A stretch of 64,000 bases of DNA from Anthostomella pinea (lineage: Eukaryota; Ascomycota; Sordariomycetes; Xylariales; Xylariaceae): contig CAUWAG010000007.1 in assembly GCA_963556695.1 (NCBI GenBank), forward strand, positions 4,216,001 to 4,280,000. Direction: 5' to 3'. This document shows, piece after piece, positions 20,367 to 34,000 of this stretch. Under the pieces are notes generated by a model. That model was not told where the DNA came from. It did not search any database and saw only the letters and a list, made by a program, of their open reading frames with translations. Both the position numbers and the translations under genes were made by a program. Position 1 is the stretch's first letter; each line of letters opens with the position of its first letter.

Positions 20367-23300
20367 GCTGTATATTATCTCACAGGTACGCAGTTGGACG
20401 ACATGATGTTCTAGTAGTGTGTTTGTTCTTGGGTAGGCTGTGGCCCATAGCTAACCTAGATAGTAGCACATCATCGGCATCGAAGACTTCAGGCGTATTG
20501 AGAGAGGACCCCGTGATGGAGAGCGGACTTCGTGATCCTGCTCTATGCGGAAACGGTATATTTGACCAAGACCATTGACGTGAATCCATACCTTAAAGTG
20601 AAGCCTCGATGCGAAAGGCGCGTGGCTTTCAAAAACGGGGTCGTGAAGGACACTGTGAGTATGACCTGAGCTCCCAGCTTTGCGCGGACCTATATCAGGC
20701 GCGGAGGAGGGCTTTGTATATATATATATATCATCAGCGTTATTCAGAACACCAATCAGGGTGGCACGAGAGCCCAACACGTGGGCAGATGAGGGCAGCT
20801 GCCAGAATGAGATACATTTATTTACGATCGCGAGGTAACTGAGGTTGAGGTGAGGTGCAGAAAGTCAACTGGGCTGTCTACTTTTCTGAACGGTTACATA
20901 GTTAGAAGGAACCCACATGAGTCCAATGCCGTCAAAAGGGGGTCAAACAAGAGACGAGTCGAAAGTCAGGAAAAAATCAGAAACACGACGCAGCACTGGG
21001 CCTACAAGAGGCTGCACTTTCTACCTGCTAAACGGCCAACCGGTGATCAAGCGATCAATCACAGGTCTCTACACGATACAGCCTCGATGACTGGGTAGTG
21101 CAATGTGCAGAAGGCCGGGATAGTCAGGACAGTAAGGCGCCTCGAGAACAATTCAAGGCGACCCTGTCGCCTCTGGGTGAATGTTGCGAGCCCGCATTGG
21201 TGATTTCATGCTCGCTGTAACCTCAATGCTCGATGCCTTCCGCCTATTGCCACCGATTAACAGCCTCGTAACTGTACGAATCACCAATCTGCGCGATGGA
21301 CTATTGCCAATTCGTCCATATCATCGTAGTAAGTCCGCGTAAGCCCGGGAAATCATGGCACAGACGTGGCGGCACTCATACTTCACCATAAAACAAGGCT
21401 GACCACTATCCATCGCAGTCCGCGTCGTTCCGGCCCTATTCTATGCAGCTTCTCCATGTTGAGTCATCGTTATTCAGGCTGGGTACGACTCTACTAGGCG
21501 GTGATGGCTACGAAGCCAGTAACACGTAGCGATCAAAGGGAGTCATCACGCTCGGTACTACGCACCCACCGTGAGAATCTGTGATCGTTCGTCGCCAGGT
21601 CACTTGACCACGCGTCAACATGTCTGCTTCGAGGTGAGAACGGGCTCAGCCACCTCCAGTAAAAGGCTATATCTCAACCCAGTGCACCGGCACTGTCCAT
21701 CGTAATGCTGGCATGTATCACCCTGATGTCGAGCCTGAACGTCGCAAATGCCTTAACCGAAATGGGCGTGCACGCAATGAGTCACAGAACCCATGTCTCC
21801 CTTCCCAGTTGCGCCGGCCGAGCGGATCGTCTACCAATGTTTCCATGCAACGGGGATGTCCTGCCACGGATTATACCAATGGGCTCCTATATCAGACTGC
21901 GATCCTCGGAAGAATGAGGCGAAAAGGATATGCAAGTGGTCGATGGAATCCAGATACCTGGGACAAGGCGACTTGCTGATGCCACCTCATGTGACGTCCA
22001 GCGTCAACGGCGACTATCGGTAGATATATACGCGACGTCAAGGAATCATGAGCGCGTCGTAAAGCAGCGACGTGCTACGTGATAGGTGTACAGCGACTGC
22101 TTACACCGAGCAGCCAGCCCATTCGTCGATCACAGTCGTAATCATATATAATGCCAGACTGCTGCCTATGCAGCCCTGTTGTGAACGAGGCCATGACTTC
22201 CGAATGGTAGAATTCATGGATGGCGTTCAGCAGCGAGTATCCACTGGATAGTTCCTCCGAACCCTCCGCGCTGTCGTCGTAATACCACTCCTGCCTGGAG
22301 GGCAAGTACCCGGTGGCAATATGGCGATTACGACCAATTTCCCGAAGCGAACAAACCCAGTATCAGGCCCGGGATAGCAAGAGTAAGAAACGACGGCCTT
22401 CGTCAGTCAAATGACAAGGTAGACTGAGGTGTGAGTCATGACCGATGAAACACAGCCTGTGGTACTCAGTCGTGAACGTAGCATTGTGACTGACCAAGAG
22501 GAACGAATGGCCGTTCAACGCTGTTTCGACTCCAAGGGAAAGAGGGTGTATCGCAAATGACATTGAGGCGACCTGTGAATATGAAGGCGTTCATGGGGTC
22601 GATTACCTAGCTGGCTTTGGGCCGCCAAACGCCGTGCTCCGAAATTCGTGACTTTGTAAATACGAGGTACTTTCTCGCCAACCAAACGTGTGTCATGGGT
22701 CCGCAGTCGAGAAGCCAAATACCTTTATGAAAGTGATTGTAGCCCAAAAGCATACCTAGAACCCGATGACGTAGATGCAACAGATGAATGTCTGAGAGAT
22801 CGAATTTGTCACAGCAGGCGAACACATATGGAAGTCCGTCGTCCAGAATGGCAGTATTCCGGAACGAGTGGAGTGGCGACCACATGGCGACGTCGCCGCT
22901 TTCGTCTGGCCCATCACATCCAAGCAGAGGCCACACAGCCACAATGGATGTCGCCCCGGGGCCTTCGTCAGGTATTCCTCGGTGACACGTCAACACAGAG
23001 TCAAATAGCAGTATCCAGACTTCTGGGCCGGCCTCCCAATGGGATGCGGCAGAAGAGGGATCACCGTGCATGTGCATGTGTAGTCTACGCAGTAGTAGTC
23101 TGCTGGGTATCAGATGCCGCTCGGTCATGGGCAGGCGGGTGAGCTGTACGCTTTGGACAGCGAATAGGAAGAATCGGGGGCGATATATCCTCAGCTGGCT
23201 GTGTACGAAGCAACGCCTTCGCATTGCCTCTTGTCATATATAGCGACACCCTCTCATAGACGCGGAAGAATTGTGACCTCAATAATTGAACACACAGGAG

Positions 23301-26300
23301 GGAGGCAGCGGCAGCCGATGACTGATGGTATTGCCGTTCGCCCGGCGAGACCCAATCTGCCGGGAGTCGTTGCCAACAACGGTGCAATTCGTGAAGTGAT
23401 CTCGAATCAACATCTCGGAATCGCGCGAAGCCATGGAGAGAAGGGGGACCAGGTGAGCGCTCGACAAGGATGGCCGAGTCGAGCAATGAAGGAGAGAAAA
23501 CATTACTTTTTATCAGATCGAGAATCGATATCAATTTCAATTCTGTCACACTCACGTGGTGGTGGTGCCTGATCATGGTTGGTTTACTGTTCCGCGATGA
23601 ATTGAGGGTGTGAATCGCATTGGTGTTGATAGGTCCATGGTCGTAACGTTTCCGCCACCATAATGAGTTCCTCGACTCATCACGACTTTGTCTCACCACA
23701 TCTCTCGGAGGAGAAGTGTGGTCGCATTGTCGCGTGGTCGAAAGTCCTCTGCAGTATTGTCCTCCCAACGGCGAAAAGCGAATGCCACATGCTGTGAATG
23801 TCCTTCCTGCATGAAGCCCACCGATTCCGTCCCCCTCGCCTTGTTTTCCGCTTTGTGTATGTCGCCGGAGAGGGGCACGCAGCATGAGCATGAGGGGTGG
23901 TTTCGAAATATCAACGAAGAAAAAACCATGGATTTTTTTTTTGTGCGCTGCGCTACGTCAGACTCACCGACCGGGGGCGGCCAGTCCTGTCTTCTGCATG
24001 TATGGCATGAAAAGGTGCCGAAATCCCCTGCAGAGACGGCCTCGCTGAAAGAGTCGGTGAGTGACAGAAACGAGGATCTGCTTGATTGTCGCGCCAGATG
24101 TCTGGTGAGGGCCTCCATCCTCGGTCCGGGTCGACAGTTGTTTTTGTTGATAGAAAGGATCATAGGCTTGGAAGAGGAAGCTCGGTGGAGCAGGCCTGTC
24201 CTCCAAGGCTGTCAACGACACACGAGTGGTCGGGCTCAGGGTGTTGGGTAAGGGGTGATAGCACTAGCGCTCCCTCTCGCAAGATCCTGTGGCTCAAGGC
24301 GATGTGTGCCCATGTGTGCCCATGTTTCTGCGCTGATGCTCTCCAATCGGGTGATGCACGAGCTGCATGCAGCCTGAAGGGAGGCCGGCGGGTTGACCAT
24401 ACATTTCACAGCATCTTCTCAGCCCACAGATATTGGACATCAGTGCAGCGGGCAGCTCGTCAAAACAATGCCCGCCGGGTAGCAGGACATGAACACAGCA
24501 CAATACGGCGGCATGCCGTCCGCTCTCTTACTATTATGAGTCACGCTGATGATGGTATGATGGTACGGTGTGGTACGCTCATGACGGAGGACTCGCCCGT
24601 TTCCTCTGAAGTCTCGCAATCAACAGCTGTTGTTTGTGATGATCAGAGGGAGCGAAATGAGGGATTGAAAAATTTCCCGTCTTGATATTGTCGAAATGGA
24701 GAAGGCGAACGGTGCGGGACATGGGGGACCAAGCCACCCGAAATAGTCAAATAGGGGCGCCCATTCTAGAACGAGATTGGCTAAGGTGTGGCCGGCGGGG
24801 AGAAGATCCACTGGGCAATACGTGCGACGGCGGTACTGATGAGCTGAAAGTACTTCTGGGCCCCGGCTCGTCTGGTGTAGCAGGCTTGTAGATAGCGAGC
24901 ATGGGGTTTCCAACAGCCACGCCAGACCGATCCTCATGCACCGTTGGACTGACCCGCGGCAGTGGGTGTAATCTCCGTCGAGCTTGATGCTGCAGAGCGT
25001 CCAGGCATCGTTGCGGCTTGACCGTGCTCTGCTACAGTCCCGCAGATACTGTATGGAGAACTCAACGGAGAACGTGAGTCTTGCCCCGGCAGCCCTGCTG
25101 TAGGAAGAAACTAGAAGCCGGGGCTGGCGGGTTATGGGCCGGCCGTCTGTTTGTCGGGACGGCTTTTCGATCCAGCTGAATGCGAAAGGGGTTAAGTGCG
25201 GTGAGCCGCATTACTCACGCGAAGTTTGTGTGCGACCCATCCCAGATACTGGTAGGACTTTTCCCATGATGGAAGGAGGCTAGGTTCATAGGAGAGCATC
25301 TGAGACGGTTGTACAAAGCTCCAATGGATTCACCATATTTCGGCGCAACCTTCATATCGGTATTGACTCTTGACCACTTGTGCCTCTGTGAAGTTGTCAC
25401 TTGGCCCCGACCGGCAACAATACGCTGCAATTGAGTATTCAGATATCCAGTTCCAGCCATGCCTTTGGAGGTAGTTGCTGCTCCTCATTGTCATGATTCA
25501 GTCGTTGGAGTCCGTAATCCAAGGCCGAGACTCGAATCCTGGCTGGCCATCGGTGACCAATTGAGCTGAGATAATAACGCCGAAACGATGCGCGGATGTA
25601 AGACAACTGAAGTCGATCGTCGACTAGCCACTTCATATCTATCTGTTAGGACCCAGAAGATGCCGCGGTTGAGGGCACATTGTGCGACGTGCCACCGGAA
25701 GTGACGGGCATGAAGCAGCACATGCAGGTAACAAGTCAAAGGCAAACATTGCCAGTCATTTCTTCAATGTTGGAGGCTGAAAGGAGAAGCACAAGGTCGC
25801 CCATGAGTCAGTCGTCTGGGTTCAAGACCAATGACGGATACGACCGTTCTCAGCTCCGGCAGTCTGCCATTAGGCTGGCTGGCTGGTGAGTGATTGGGGA
25901 ATGTTGAATGGCCACTCCAGTGTCGATCAGCACTCGTTGAATCCTCTCAGCTCGGCATCGTACGCGCCTCTTGCCACCAGATACAGTGTTCGCCCTTATT
26001 AGCCTCGGCTGAACTCTTCATAGTACTTCGTACATAGAGCCAGTCCGTCCGTCCGTCCGTCTGTCCGTCTGTCCATATGTCCGCCTGCTTGTCTGCTATA
26101 CTTATGCAAGGGACAGAGATCCATGGGCCATGGCAGCACGCCCGTTCAAAGACCACTATCGTAGGCACATACTCACGGGTAAAGTGGCGACCTCCACGTT
26201 TTGCGGCTTTTTGCCATGGCCTATCTTCCCCGCCATGCACGAAGGGGTGCAGGTGACCGGCCCTGGAACGAACCATTCTCGGCGGAGCAGTTCGTTTGGC

Positions 26301-29300
26301 CCGACGTGCCAGAACACTGAACAGTCAGCCAGAGAACAGTCACGGTGGTCACTGGTCAAATGATCAAGACAACCTTCTGTGAAGAGCTCAGGTAGAGTGA
26401 CAGTACCTTCAACGTTAATACTCGTTGGTCATACACCGGCCACCAGAATGGTATGGAATGTAAGCGCTGGATGGTACGCTGTCTGGGATGGCGATGGTGT
26501 GTAAGACATGAGCTTACCCTTTCTTGTCTCCCCGCCACCCACCATCAGTTCATCAGTTCCATCCGAAGGACCACCACCATCCAGAATCATCGCCGCACCA
26601 GGCAAGTGGTAAGCCTGGATCACATAATCCAGTGGGACTCATCGGTATGCGGCGTTAGACGATGGGCGTTGGTTGTTGGTTGAGCTGAGTCCATTTGCGA
26701 GTGTGAATATTGAAGAAGCAAGTAGAAGAGACGGGTCAATTGATAAGCTGCATCTTAATAGTTGCCTTAGTATGTACGACATTGAGGCAGCGTCGTATTC
26801 GTTCACGAAAAGTACTGTACTGCGTGTACCTACAGTAGCATCTCCTCATCCTCGTCCCCCACGCAGCGCCGATACTACCATACATCTTGCATGCCCCTCT
26901 TCCCAGAACGGACATCTGTCGATACCAACCTGGTAGTAGATGGGATCCATAATGCTGAAGGCGGGGGAGGAGGGGAGGAGTCAGACACAAACCACGCAAG
27001 CCATACCGTCGTAAGCCTTGTTGCCTTCCAACTCCTCGTTCTTCTAAGTTCTCACTTCGTACGTGTAGCTGGAGTTGATGACGAATGAGAGAGTCTGCCT
27101 ATCTGCCCACCTGCCCACCTGCGTGCTGTACCTGCTTCCGATCCCTTCCTCTATCATTATCACCCCGCGATCATCAACACAACTTCTTCGAGCTCCGTCG
27201 TGTTACTAGCCGGATGCTGGACTCATAGGAGAACCTCAGCTATCATCATACGATACGAGCACTCCTGATAACTCCCATTCTTCCACCCAGTGACGACCTG
27301 TGACCTGACTTCCGCTGAGCGACTGTATGCGACAGGAGTAGTGTCCCAGACACCTCCCACTCCGTCATCTGTCGATACCCGTTGAGACAAATGACTTACC
27401 GCCCGCAGCCGAGCTGCGTTTGACAGACCGGACGGCGTACAGATCACATACGGTCCCGTTCAATCAGACACGTACATGCATATATTGGCTTTCATCCTTT
27501 CTTGTCAACAAGGAACGCGGCACCCCGCCTGCCCGCTTGGGCTTGTCTGACGCTTGACCAACGACGCGCCCACCACCAGAGCAGGCCGACAGACATTTCT
27601 GACGACGAGGTTGGCCTTGTCTTTGGCCCTGTTCGACCCAAACAGAACCGCGACTCAGACCCGTTCGTTGATTGCTCGTCGTATGAACTGCTCTTGTTTA
27701 CAAACGACTCCGCGACGAACTTCAATGTCTTCTTGTTTTGGTCCACATTGATATCGATATCACCCAGGCCCCGACCAGAATTCAGACCCAGACCGAGACC
27801 CAGACCGACATCCACCATCCTCCTCCCACATCGCCACTCGTCGTCGTCAGAATTCGATATTGCCAGGGCAAAAGACCAGCTTGTGGCCCGTCCACTCGGC
27901 GCAGAGGCCATTCGAGCAGTTGAACCTTCTGGAATCGAGCTTGACCCTGGACAGCAAGGGAAAATTTTCCCTCCTCCAACGGCCCGTATCACAGGCCCAG
28001 GGACTTGATATTGCGCCGACTGGACCGACGGGCTCGAGGTTGGCACCGGGCAGCACCCGGCAGCACTCGTGTTCACTGTTTAGAACCATCTCTCAATCTC
28101 GCTAAGCGCGAAACCAATCTTCCACCAGACCCTTGGAACCCAGTCTTGGAACCTTGGAGGCCGTCGACTAGTAGGCGCGATCCCAGCAGTCTGGCAGTCG
28201 GAGACCATCGTCATTCGACAAGCCTAATCCCTCATCCATCCTTCATCGTCTTTCGAGATGGGATATTGTCCAAGCACGGAGAAATTGCTTGCCTCATATT
28301 GACATATGCTAGTCGAGTGGCTAGGTGATAGTCGCCGCCTCCATACGGGCATATCCTATACACACGTCACGGACCGCAACGGAGCTGTGGGAACGTGAGT
28401 TGGCGTGTTGCGTGTTGCGTGTCGCACTCGTATTCTGTTCCCGGCTCAGCTCGTCCGCTGGTATTCACACGTCTCGGCCTCGGAGAGCCTGGACCTTGGA
28501 CCTTGGACCATACGGAACCGCCATAGGACCCTTATCACGGGCACTAGACGGGAAACAATCGTCAACCTTCGGAGCGGCCATTCACTATACTGCGCCATCA
28601 ATCATATCACTTCGACGGGGTATGTGCAGTGCTACGGCTGGAGTCAGCGAGCGACTTATACCCGACCTGGCTGGACACATCTGCCGCGCTGCAATTCAGT
28701 GACTACAACGACCGCGGCTTGACAAACATACGGTTGAGATACGAAGACGAACGAGAAAACCGATTGGATACTCAGCCAGTCGAATACCCGGTTGAGTCAG
28801 TCGCCAACAACGACGACGACCAACGGCCAACAGACATTATCACAGGTCTGCAGAAGAGCCAGATTACGGTGATTGGCCACTGAACAAAGTGCGAACCGAA
28901 GCTCCTCAGACAGTGGAATTGTGGCGCAGGCTGTATGATTCCCATACCCCCCTGGAATCCTCTATCTCGGGTCCTTTCGCACGCCCCGTACACCAAGCTG
29001 GTACCTCATTAGAGGTACCTTGGTAGCGGCTGGCCAAGGATCAGGCTTCGAGGCACCTGGGCAGGGATAACCCCCCTCTAGCCCAATTGTCCACCCCGGG
29101 CACCCCCTGTGCTAGACCGCTAGACCCCCCCGAAGAAAAAAACTCGACGCTGGGCTGGGGTCACAGCGCGCGCACTCGCTCCCAATTGTCCATGTTATTA
29201 TTACAAAAGGACTCTGTCGCGCCCAACCCCCCCGTGAATACACCTTTTCTCCCAACTGGCTTCCGCCATATCTTTGACTCAATCGCCACCATACAGCAAT

Positions 29301-29670
29301 CTATTCACTCGGTTTCTACGTATTCACGAATTAATCAGCTGGACATTCGAATCGTCCGGCTCTTTCTCGCATATTCCCTGATCAGAGTCGACGCCCTCGA
29401 CTTTGATACCCAATCTCCTGGTCCGGGAGATTCCAACACCATATCTTGACATGTTCTACCAAAGAAGACGGCCCTCCTCTCCTCTTCCTACCGACCACAT
29501 ACCAAGGTGACGGGTGTCACTTTCTCCAGCGTCACGCCACCGGCGCCATCTCTTGACCACACCACAAACCCCCGAAACATCACATCGCGCGACCGGGGGA
29601 CCACCGCAGTTTTGGAGTTTCTTCGCAGCGTCGTCGGGTGTCAGTGGGACATCGCAAGAGTCGAGGAAAC
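20367..29670. other. 9.3-kb gene-poor stretch
   Basis: No gene could be supported. Frames are short, overlap in many phases and show no known domains. Weak candidates are minus-strand frames 22607-23224 and 22075-22305, which look mildly protein-like (for example DVAMWSPLHSFRNTAILDD) but need several frame joins. A 168-codon plus frame at 27502-28008 is built on a simple CAGACC-type repeat near 27780-27810. A TCCG-type microsatellite lies at 26041-26075. From about 29050 the sequence becomes pyrimidine-rich and C-rich, as in fungal promoters, and probably serves the gene at 29671. Confidence 0.4.
26041..26075. repeat. (GTCC)n microsatellite
   Basis: Roughly eight imperfect GTCC/GTCT units run in tandem. 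It is simple-sequence DNA in the gene-poor stretch. Confidence 0.75.
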
Positions 29671-31023
29671 ATGAGTTACGGTTCGCCTTACGGGGGGACC
29701 CCTCTGAGGGGGGATCCCGGCTACTACTACGACGTGAATAGCCCTTCGCCTACGCCGTCGCCTCATCACTACCAATTCTTCCCAGCTCAGACCCCCCAGC
29801 GGCCGGCCACGCGCGCTCACCATCGCGGTGCCAGCACCGGCTACAACGACTATCGACCCGCCACGGCCTTCTCTTCGCCGCGATACAAGACCAACGGCGA
29901 ATATGGCATGCCTGTCCCAAGCCCGAAAGTGAGTTCGCGAAAGCACAATTTCTCCAAGGGGGCGAGTCATCAGCAGACGCATCGCACGCCGAAGCGAGAG
30001 CGGGAGCGAGAGCGCCGCAACTCGCATTCCTACTTTCGGGCCTCTCATGGGGATTCCGACGAGGACGAAATCTTCGAGGTCGACGGTGTCACCTACGTGC
30101 TGCCTGCGCAGTCGAGGAGTCGCAGACACAGAGACAGACACAGCTACTACTATACCGCTCCGGAACATGGCACTAATCACTACTACTACCCGCAGGTCGT
30201 GCCGCCGTACTACGAGAATGAGAGGGAGAGGGCCGACTACGCGCGCTACGAGGAACCGCCGCTTCGCCCCTCTACCAGAGCAGGCCACCACACACACTCG
30301 CGTCGTCCATCCGGCTACGACGACATACCCCCACCTCGCTCGGCCACCAGGATGGACAACCACTCTCGCCCTCGTCGGCCGTCTTCGGGAGCTGTGCCGC
30401 CTATCCAGCGTCCGTCGACCACCCGTCCGTCCAGCTCGCACCAGAGGAAGGCGGCCGCTGCTTCTGCCGCGGCTCCCAAGGCGACCGAGGCCGACGCGAA
30501 GAAACATCGCATTCCCGCCGGATACTCGTTGAAGAACTGGGACCCGACAGAGGAGCCCATCATGCTTTTGGGTAGTGTCTTCGACTCCAATTCTCTGGGC
30601 AAGTGGATCTATGACTGGACCGTCTACCATCACGGGCCCGCGACTCCTATGGCGGACGTCGCGGGCGAACTTTGGCTTCTTCTAATCCAGTTGTCCGGGA
30701 AGGTCAAGCGCTCCGAAGAGGTTGTCCCAACAGTTAGAGCCCAGGAGAACCGGGAGATGATTGAGGATTTTATTGAGTCGGGCGAGCGCCTCACGGACAA
30801 GCTTCGGGCCCTCCTGAAGAAGTGCGAGTCTCCCATGTTGAAGGCCAGCAAGAAGCGGGAGGCTGCGCAACTCGGCAAGAACTCCGGCATCGAGTTCGTG
30901 GACACGCTGTTTGGTGTCGACCGTGAGATGCCGAAGACGGAACGTTTCATGCAATCCGTGCGCCTTTGGAACCTTCGGTTTGACGCCAATTGTGAGGACA
31001 TCCTGAAGAGACCGACCCAGTAG
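29671..31023 (+). CDS. Conserved filamentous-fungal protein with disordered N-terminus
   Basis: Single exon, 450 aa, starting MSYGSPYGGTPLRG; an upstream in-frame codon at 29638 is GTG, so the ATG is preferred. The first ~290 residues are low-complexity: rich in Ser, Pro, Arg, Tyr and His, with a run of Arg/Glu (KRERERERRNSH) and repeated (S/T)RAGHH or RPS motifs. The last ~150 residues are compact and conserved in Pezizomycotina: AGYSLKNWDPTEEPIMLLG, FDSNSLGKWIYDWTVYHHG, AGELWLLLIQL, and an ending RLWNLRFDANCEDIL. Databases often name relatives 'vegetative cell wall protein gp1', a label that rests on composition only. Helical content suggests a protein-binding domain. Function unknown. Confidence 0.85.
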   Translation: MSYGSPYGGTPLRGDPGYYYDVNSPSPTPSPHHYQFFPAQTPQRPATRAHHRGASTGYNDYRPATAFSSPRYKTNGEYGMPVPSPKVSSRKHNFSKGASHQQTHRTPKRERERERRNSHSYFRASHGDSDEDEIFEVDGVTYVLPAQSRSRRHRDRHSYYYTAPEHGTNHYYYPQVVPPYYENERERADYARYEEPPLRPSTRAGHHTHSRRPSGYDDIPPPRSATRMDNHSRPRRPSSGAVPPIQRPSTTRPSSSHQRKAAAASAAAPKATEADAKKHRIPAGYSLKNWDPTEEPIMLLGSVFDSNSLGKWIYDWTVYHHGPATPMADVAGELWLLLIQLSGKVKRSEEVVPTVRAQENREMIEDFIESGERLTDKLRALLKKCESPMLKASKKREAAQLGKNSGIEFVDTLFGVDREMPKTERFMQSVRLWNLRFDANCEDILKRPTQ

Positions 31024-34000
31024 AATGCCACCATGGATTTTCCGCTGGATTTTCTTTCAGGCTCTCTTTTCCACTGGCTCCCGTCTGCATCTCCCAAGGA
31101 CTACTACTCCACGGTGTTCCAAGGACAATAACACAAAAAACTTATGGATGGCACAGCCATTGTGTACCACTAGGAATGGATTCCCGTCCGGGTCATCTGG
31201 TCATATCCGCCAGGATTTCCCTATCTGGAATTTCCTACACTGTCATATTACATTGATATGCCCCAGGGCAACGCATCAGGGCGTGAAGGGTTATTGACAC
31301 TTTCCTGTCATCTTTCCGTTTTCGAGATACCCCGGATCGCAAGAGAATGAGAGAAGAGCGAGCGAGCGAGCGATACCGTTTGCTTATTACGCGGCGCAAG
31401 CAGCAACTACGAACGAGGATACGATCGATATACCGTCATAAGGGACATGTTTTGGGACTTGAAAAGTTGGACCGGGATGAGGGCATTGGCTTCCGTCTCG
31501 CAACAGCATGGTCGTTCAGGGCTCAGGAATTTGATTTTTTGCTGCTTGGGCGAGGATTGTTGCACCGGGCTGGCGGTGAAGGTAATGGATATTGTTGACG
31601 GACTTCACCTGCCAGCCGAGTTTGCTCTGTGCCCTATGCACTTGGGACTTGACTGGACATCGCTAGGCGTTTTGTCGAGAGGGTCACCTTCTGCGTCATG
31701 TTTTGTTTCCCACCCCGCATCTTTATAGAGAGAATCTCGACCGCGAGAGATTGGCATTGGGCTGGCTGGATATACCCCCTTCATTTTAGCAACTAGTAGA
31801 CGGATATTGAGAAACCAGATAATTCACTTCACGATGACTTTGCTCCCTGAAACGTGGTGAGACTACCCGAAACCCTAGGTCTATCGAGATGCAGCCGCAT
31901 CACGGACGCGACTGTTCCTCCGACGCCAGCCAGGTTCACGAAGATTACATGTAGATGGACCCGGCATGCGCATGCACCTCGTAGGGCCCTCCTGCATGAC
32001 TTCATCCCGCTGTAGTCGCCCTCGGAACCCCCCACCCGAGGCAGGCTCTGAGGCTATCCACGACGTCCCTTCTCATGCAAGGCTCTCGTAGGCCACGATG
32101 GGCTACGGATGCCAAGAGACGAGGCTGTCCAGGCGGGCTTGTCGCATCACATCTATGAGGCTGCTGGACTGCTTGTTACGAGTGTCATTTCATCACATCA
32201 CGTATCGACTCTGCGTTTTTTAATGTAGGTACCTTACCTTCCCGCCCCCGAAGGATGTCCTTTCGTGATTGCGATCGATCCCAGCCTTCCTGTCGAGTCT
32301 TCCTTCCCGGCCATCCATCCATCCATCCATCCATCCACGCCACCGATTGAACCAACCCCTTGCGCGAAAAAATTTCGCGTACCAACCTTCATGTTCCTTC
32401 CTTCCTGATCCAACCCCCTGCCAAATATTTCCAGTGTTGTGGTGTGATGGTGGCTGAGTAGTATCACGCTCATTTACTTTTATTAATTTCGCGAGAGCAA
32501 CGGAAGAAAAATGTTCGTGTGTGCGCACGGCATGTTTGGCCGAAATTGCAAATTACTGGGCTGACAGCGATGCGGCGCGGGTCATCCACACCACAACATC
32601 CGTTTTCTTCTGGAAGCATGGCGATCGGCATGTGTTGAGTCAAGATGACTCTTTCTCTAGAGGCGAGATCATATCGGGAATGGAGAGTCATTCCTACCTA
32701 GAGGGAAGAGAGAGAGAGAGGAAAGCAACAAGCAGTCCCGATCCATCCCACGGGGGAGGCTCTTTCGTCCAGTGTTTCCAGTGGTGTCCCGATGGCGGGA
32801 ACAGGGCCAATTTTAGGGTTTGATGCGGTTGCAATGTGCGCCGCCGTCCAGGATCCCAGGGCGCGGTTCAGAGGCTTCCGACAGGCTCATTTAGCGACAG
32901 CACAGACATCGACATCATCCGTGCGCCCCATGCGGCCGGGGCAGCAGCCCAGGACGGTCAACGCCAGCGAGCATGGCAGGCAGGTCGCTTCAGCGGCGGC
33001 CGCCGTAGGGCTCGAGATTCAATGTTCAGCTGGACGTGGGGTGCTTCGATGATGTTCGTGTCCTCCAACTGGACTGTTACCTTACCTCACCATGGGCAAA
33101 GAAGAGAAAAGCACGGTCTTCTTGCACCTCATTCGCCAATCGCATTCGTTGCCGTCTTACTCAGGTTGAAACCGGTAGGCTGGCAGTTGAAGTTCACCCG
33201 TCTGTCAGCATCCCGACACGAGCGATGATGCGATCCTGTTGGCCACAATGCCGGACGATGAGTCTGACCGGTACGGTATTATTACATGATGCGGTCTCTT
33301 CCCTCACATCCTCCTCGGTACCAGGCAGGCAGACGCATTATCAGTTCTAAAGCGCAATCATCCCAGATTGGGTAATAACTTCCTTCAATGTCAGGCCTGT
33401 GCTGTTCCTCGCCACACGGCCGCCCAATACGAAGGGTCAAGTCCTATCAAAACAAGCATGTCCAGACCGACGTGGCTGGTGAGAGCATCAAACCGTGGGG
33501 AGTGAGCGGAAGGGAGGGTGTGCGGATCAAACGAGGCAGGCTCTCGCGCACATGCCTCATTCCTTCTGAGACCTGTTAATCTTCGTGGTGGTGTGCAGGT
33601 GAAACTTTTTGCATCTTTTTGGCCGCAAAAGGGAAACGCCAGCCGCGGCGATGTTTCTTTTTCTGCGTTTGTTCCTTGCATATGCGCCACCTTTCCCGAG
33701 AGGCTAAGGTATCGCGGAACGGGCTCTATTTAGCCCACAGGCTCTAATGCATGGGGTGTGGCCGCCGTCGAGATGCCAGCAAGTGGTGGTCTATTCTTCC
33801 TCTTGAGAGGCTACAGCGAACGGTGACGGGTAGTGACGAAGCCGATACAGCCTCACCGTCGCTAATCTCGGCCCCCAAACGAGTCAGTCGGCATGAATCC
33901 CAGCGCCTGATCCCAGCCCATATTGCAATCCTCATGGAGTCTGCTATCACACCCACCACCCGCGATATAGGTCAGGCACGAGGTCCAGCGACGGGTTCTT

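Noticed and set aside
27502..28008. 168-codon open frame as a gene
   Set aside because: Much of it comes from a CAGACC-type simple repeat, it overlaps open frames in other phases, and it has no known domain or leader.
29641..30633. 330-codon minus-strand frame
   Set aside because: Antisense of the low-complexity N-terminus of the gene at 29671; Arg/Val-rich shadow composition.
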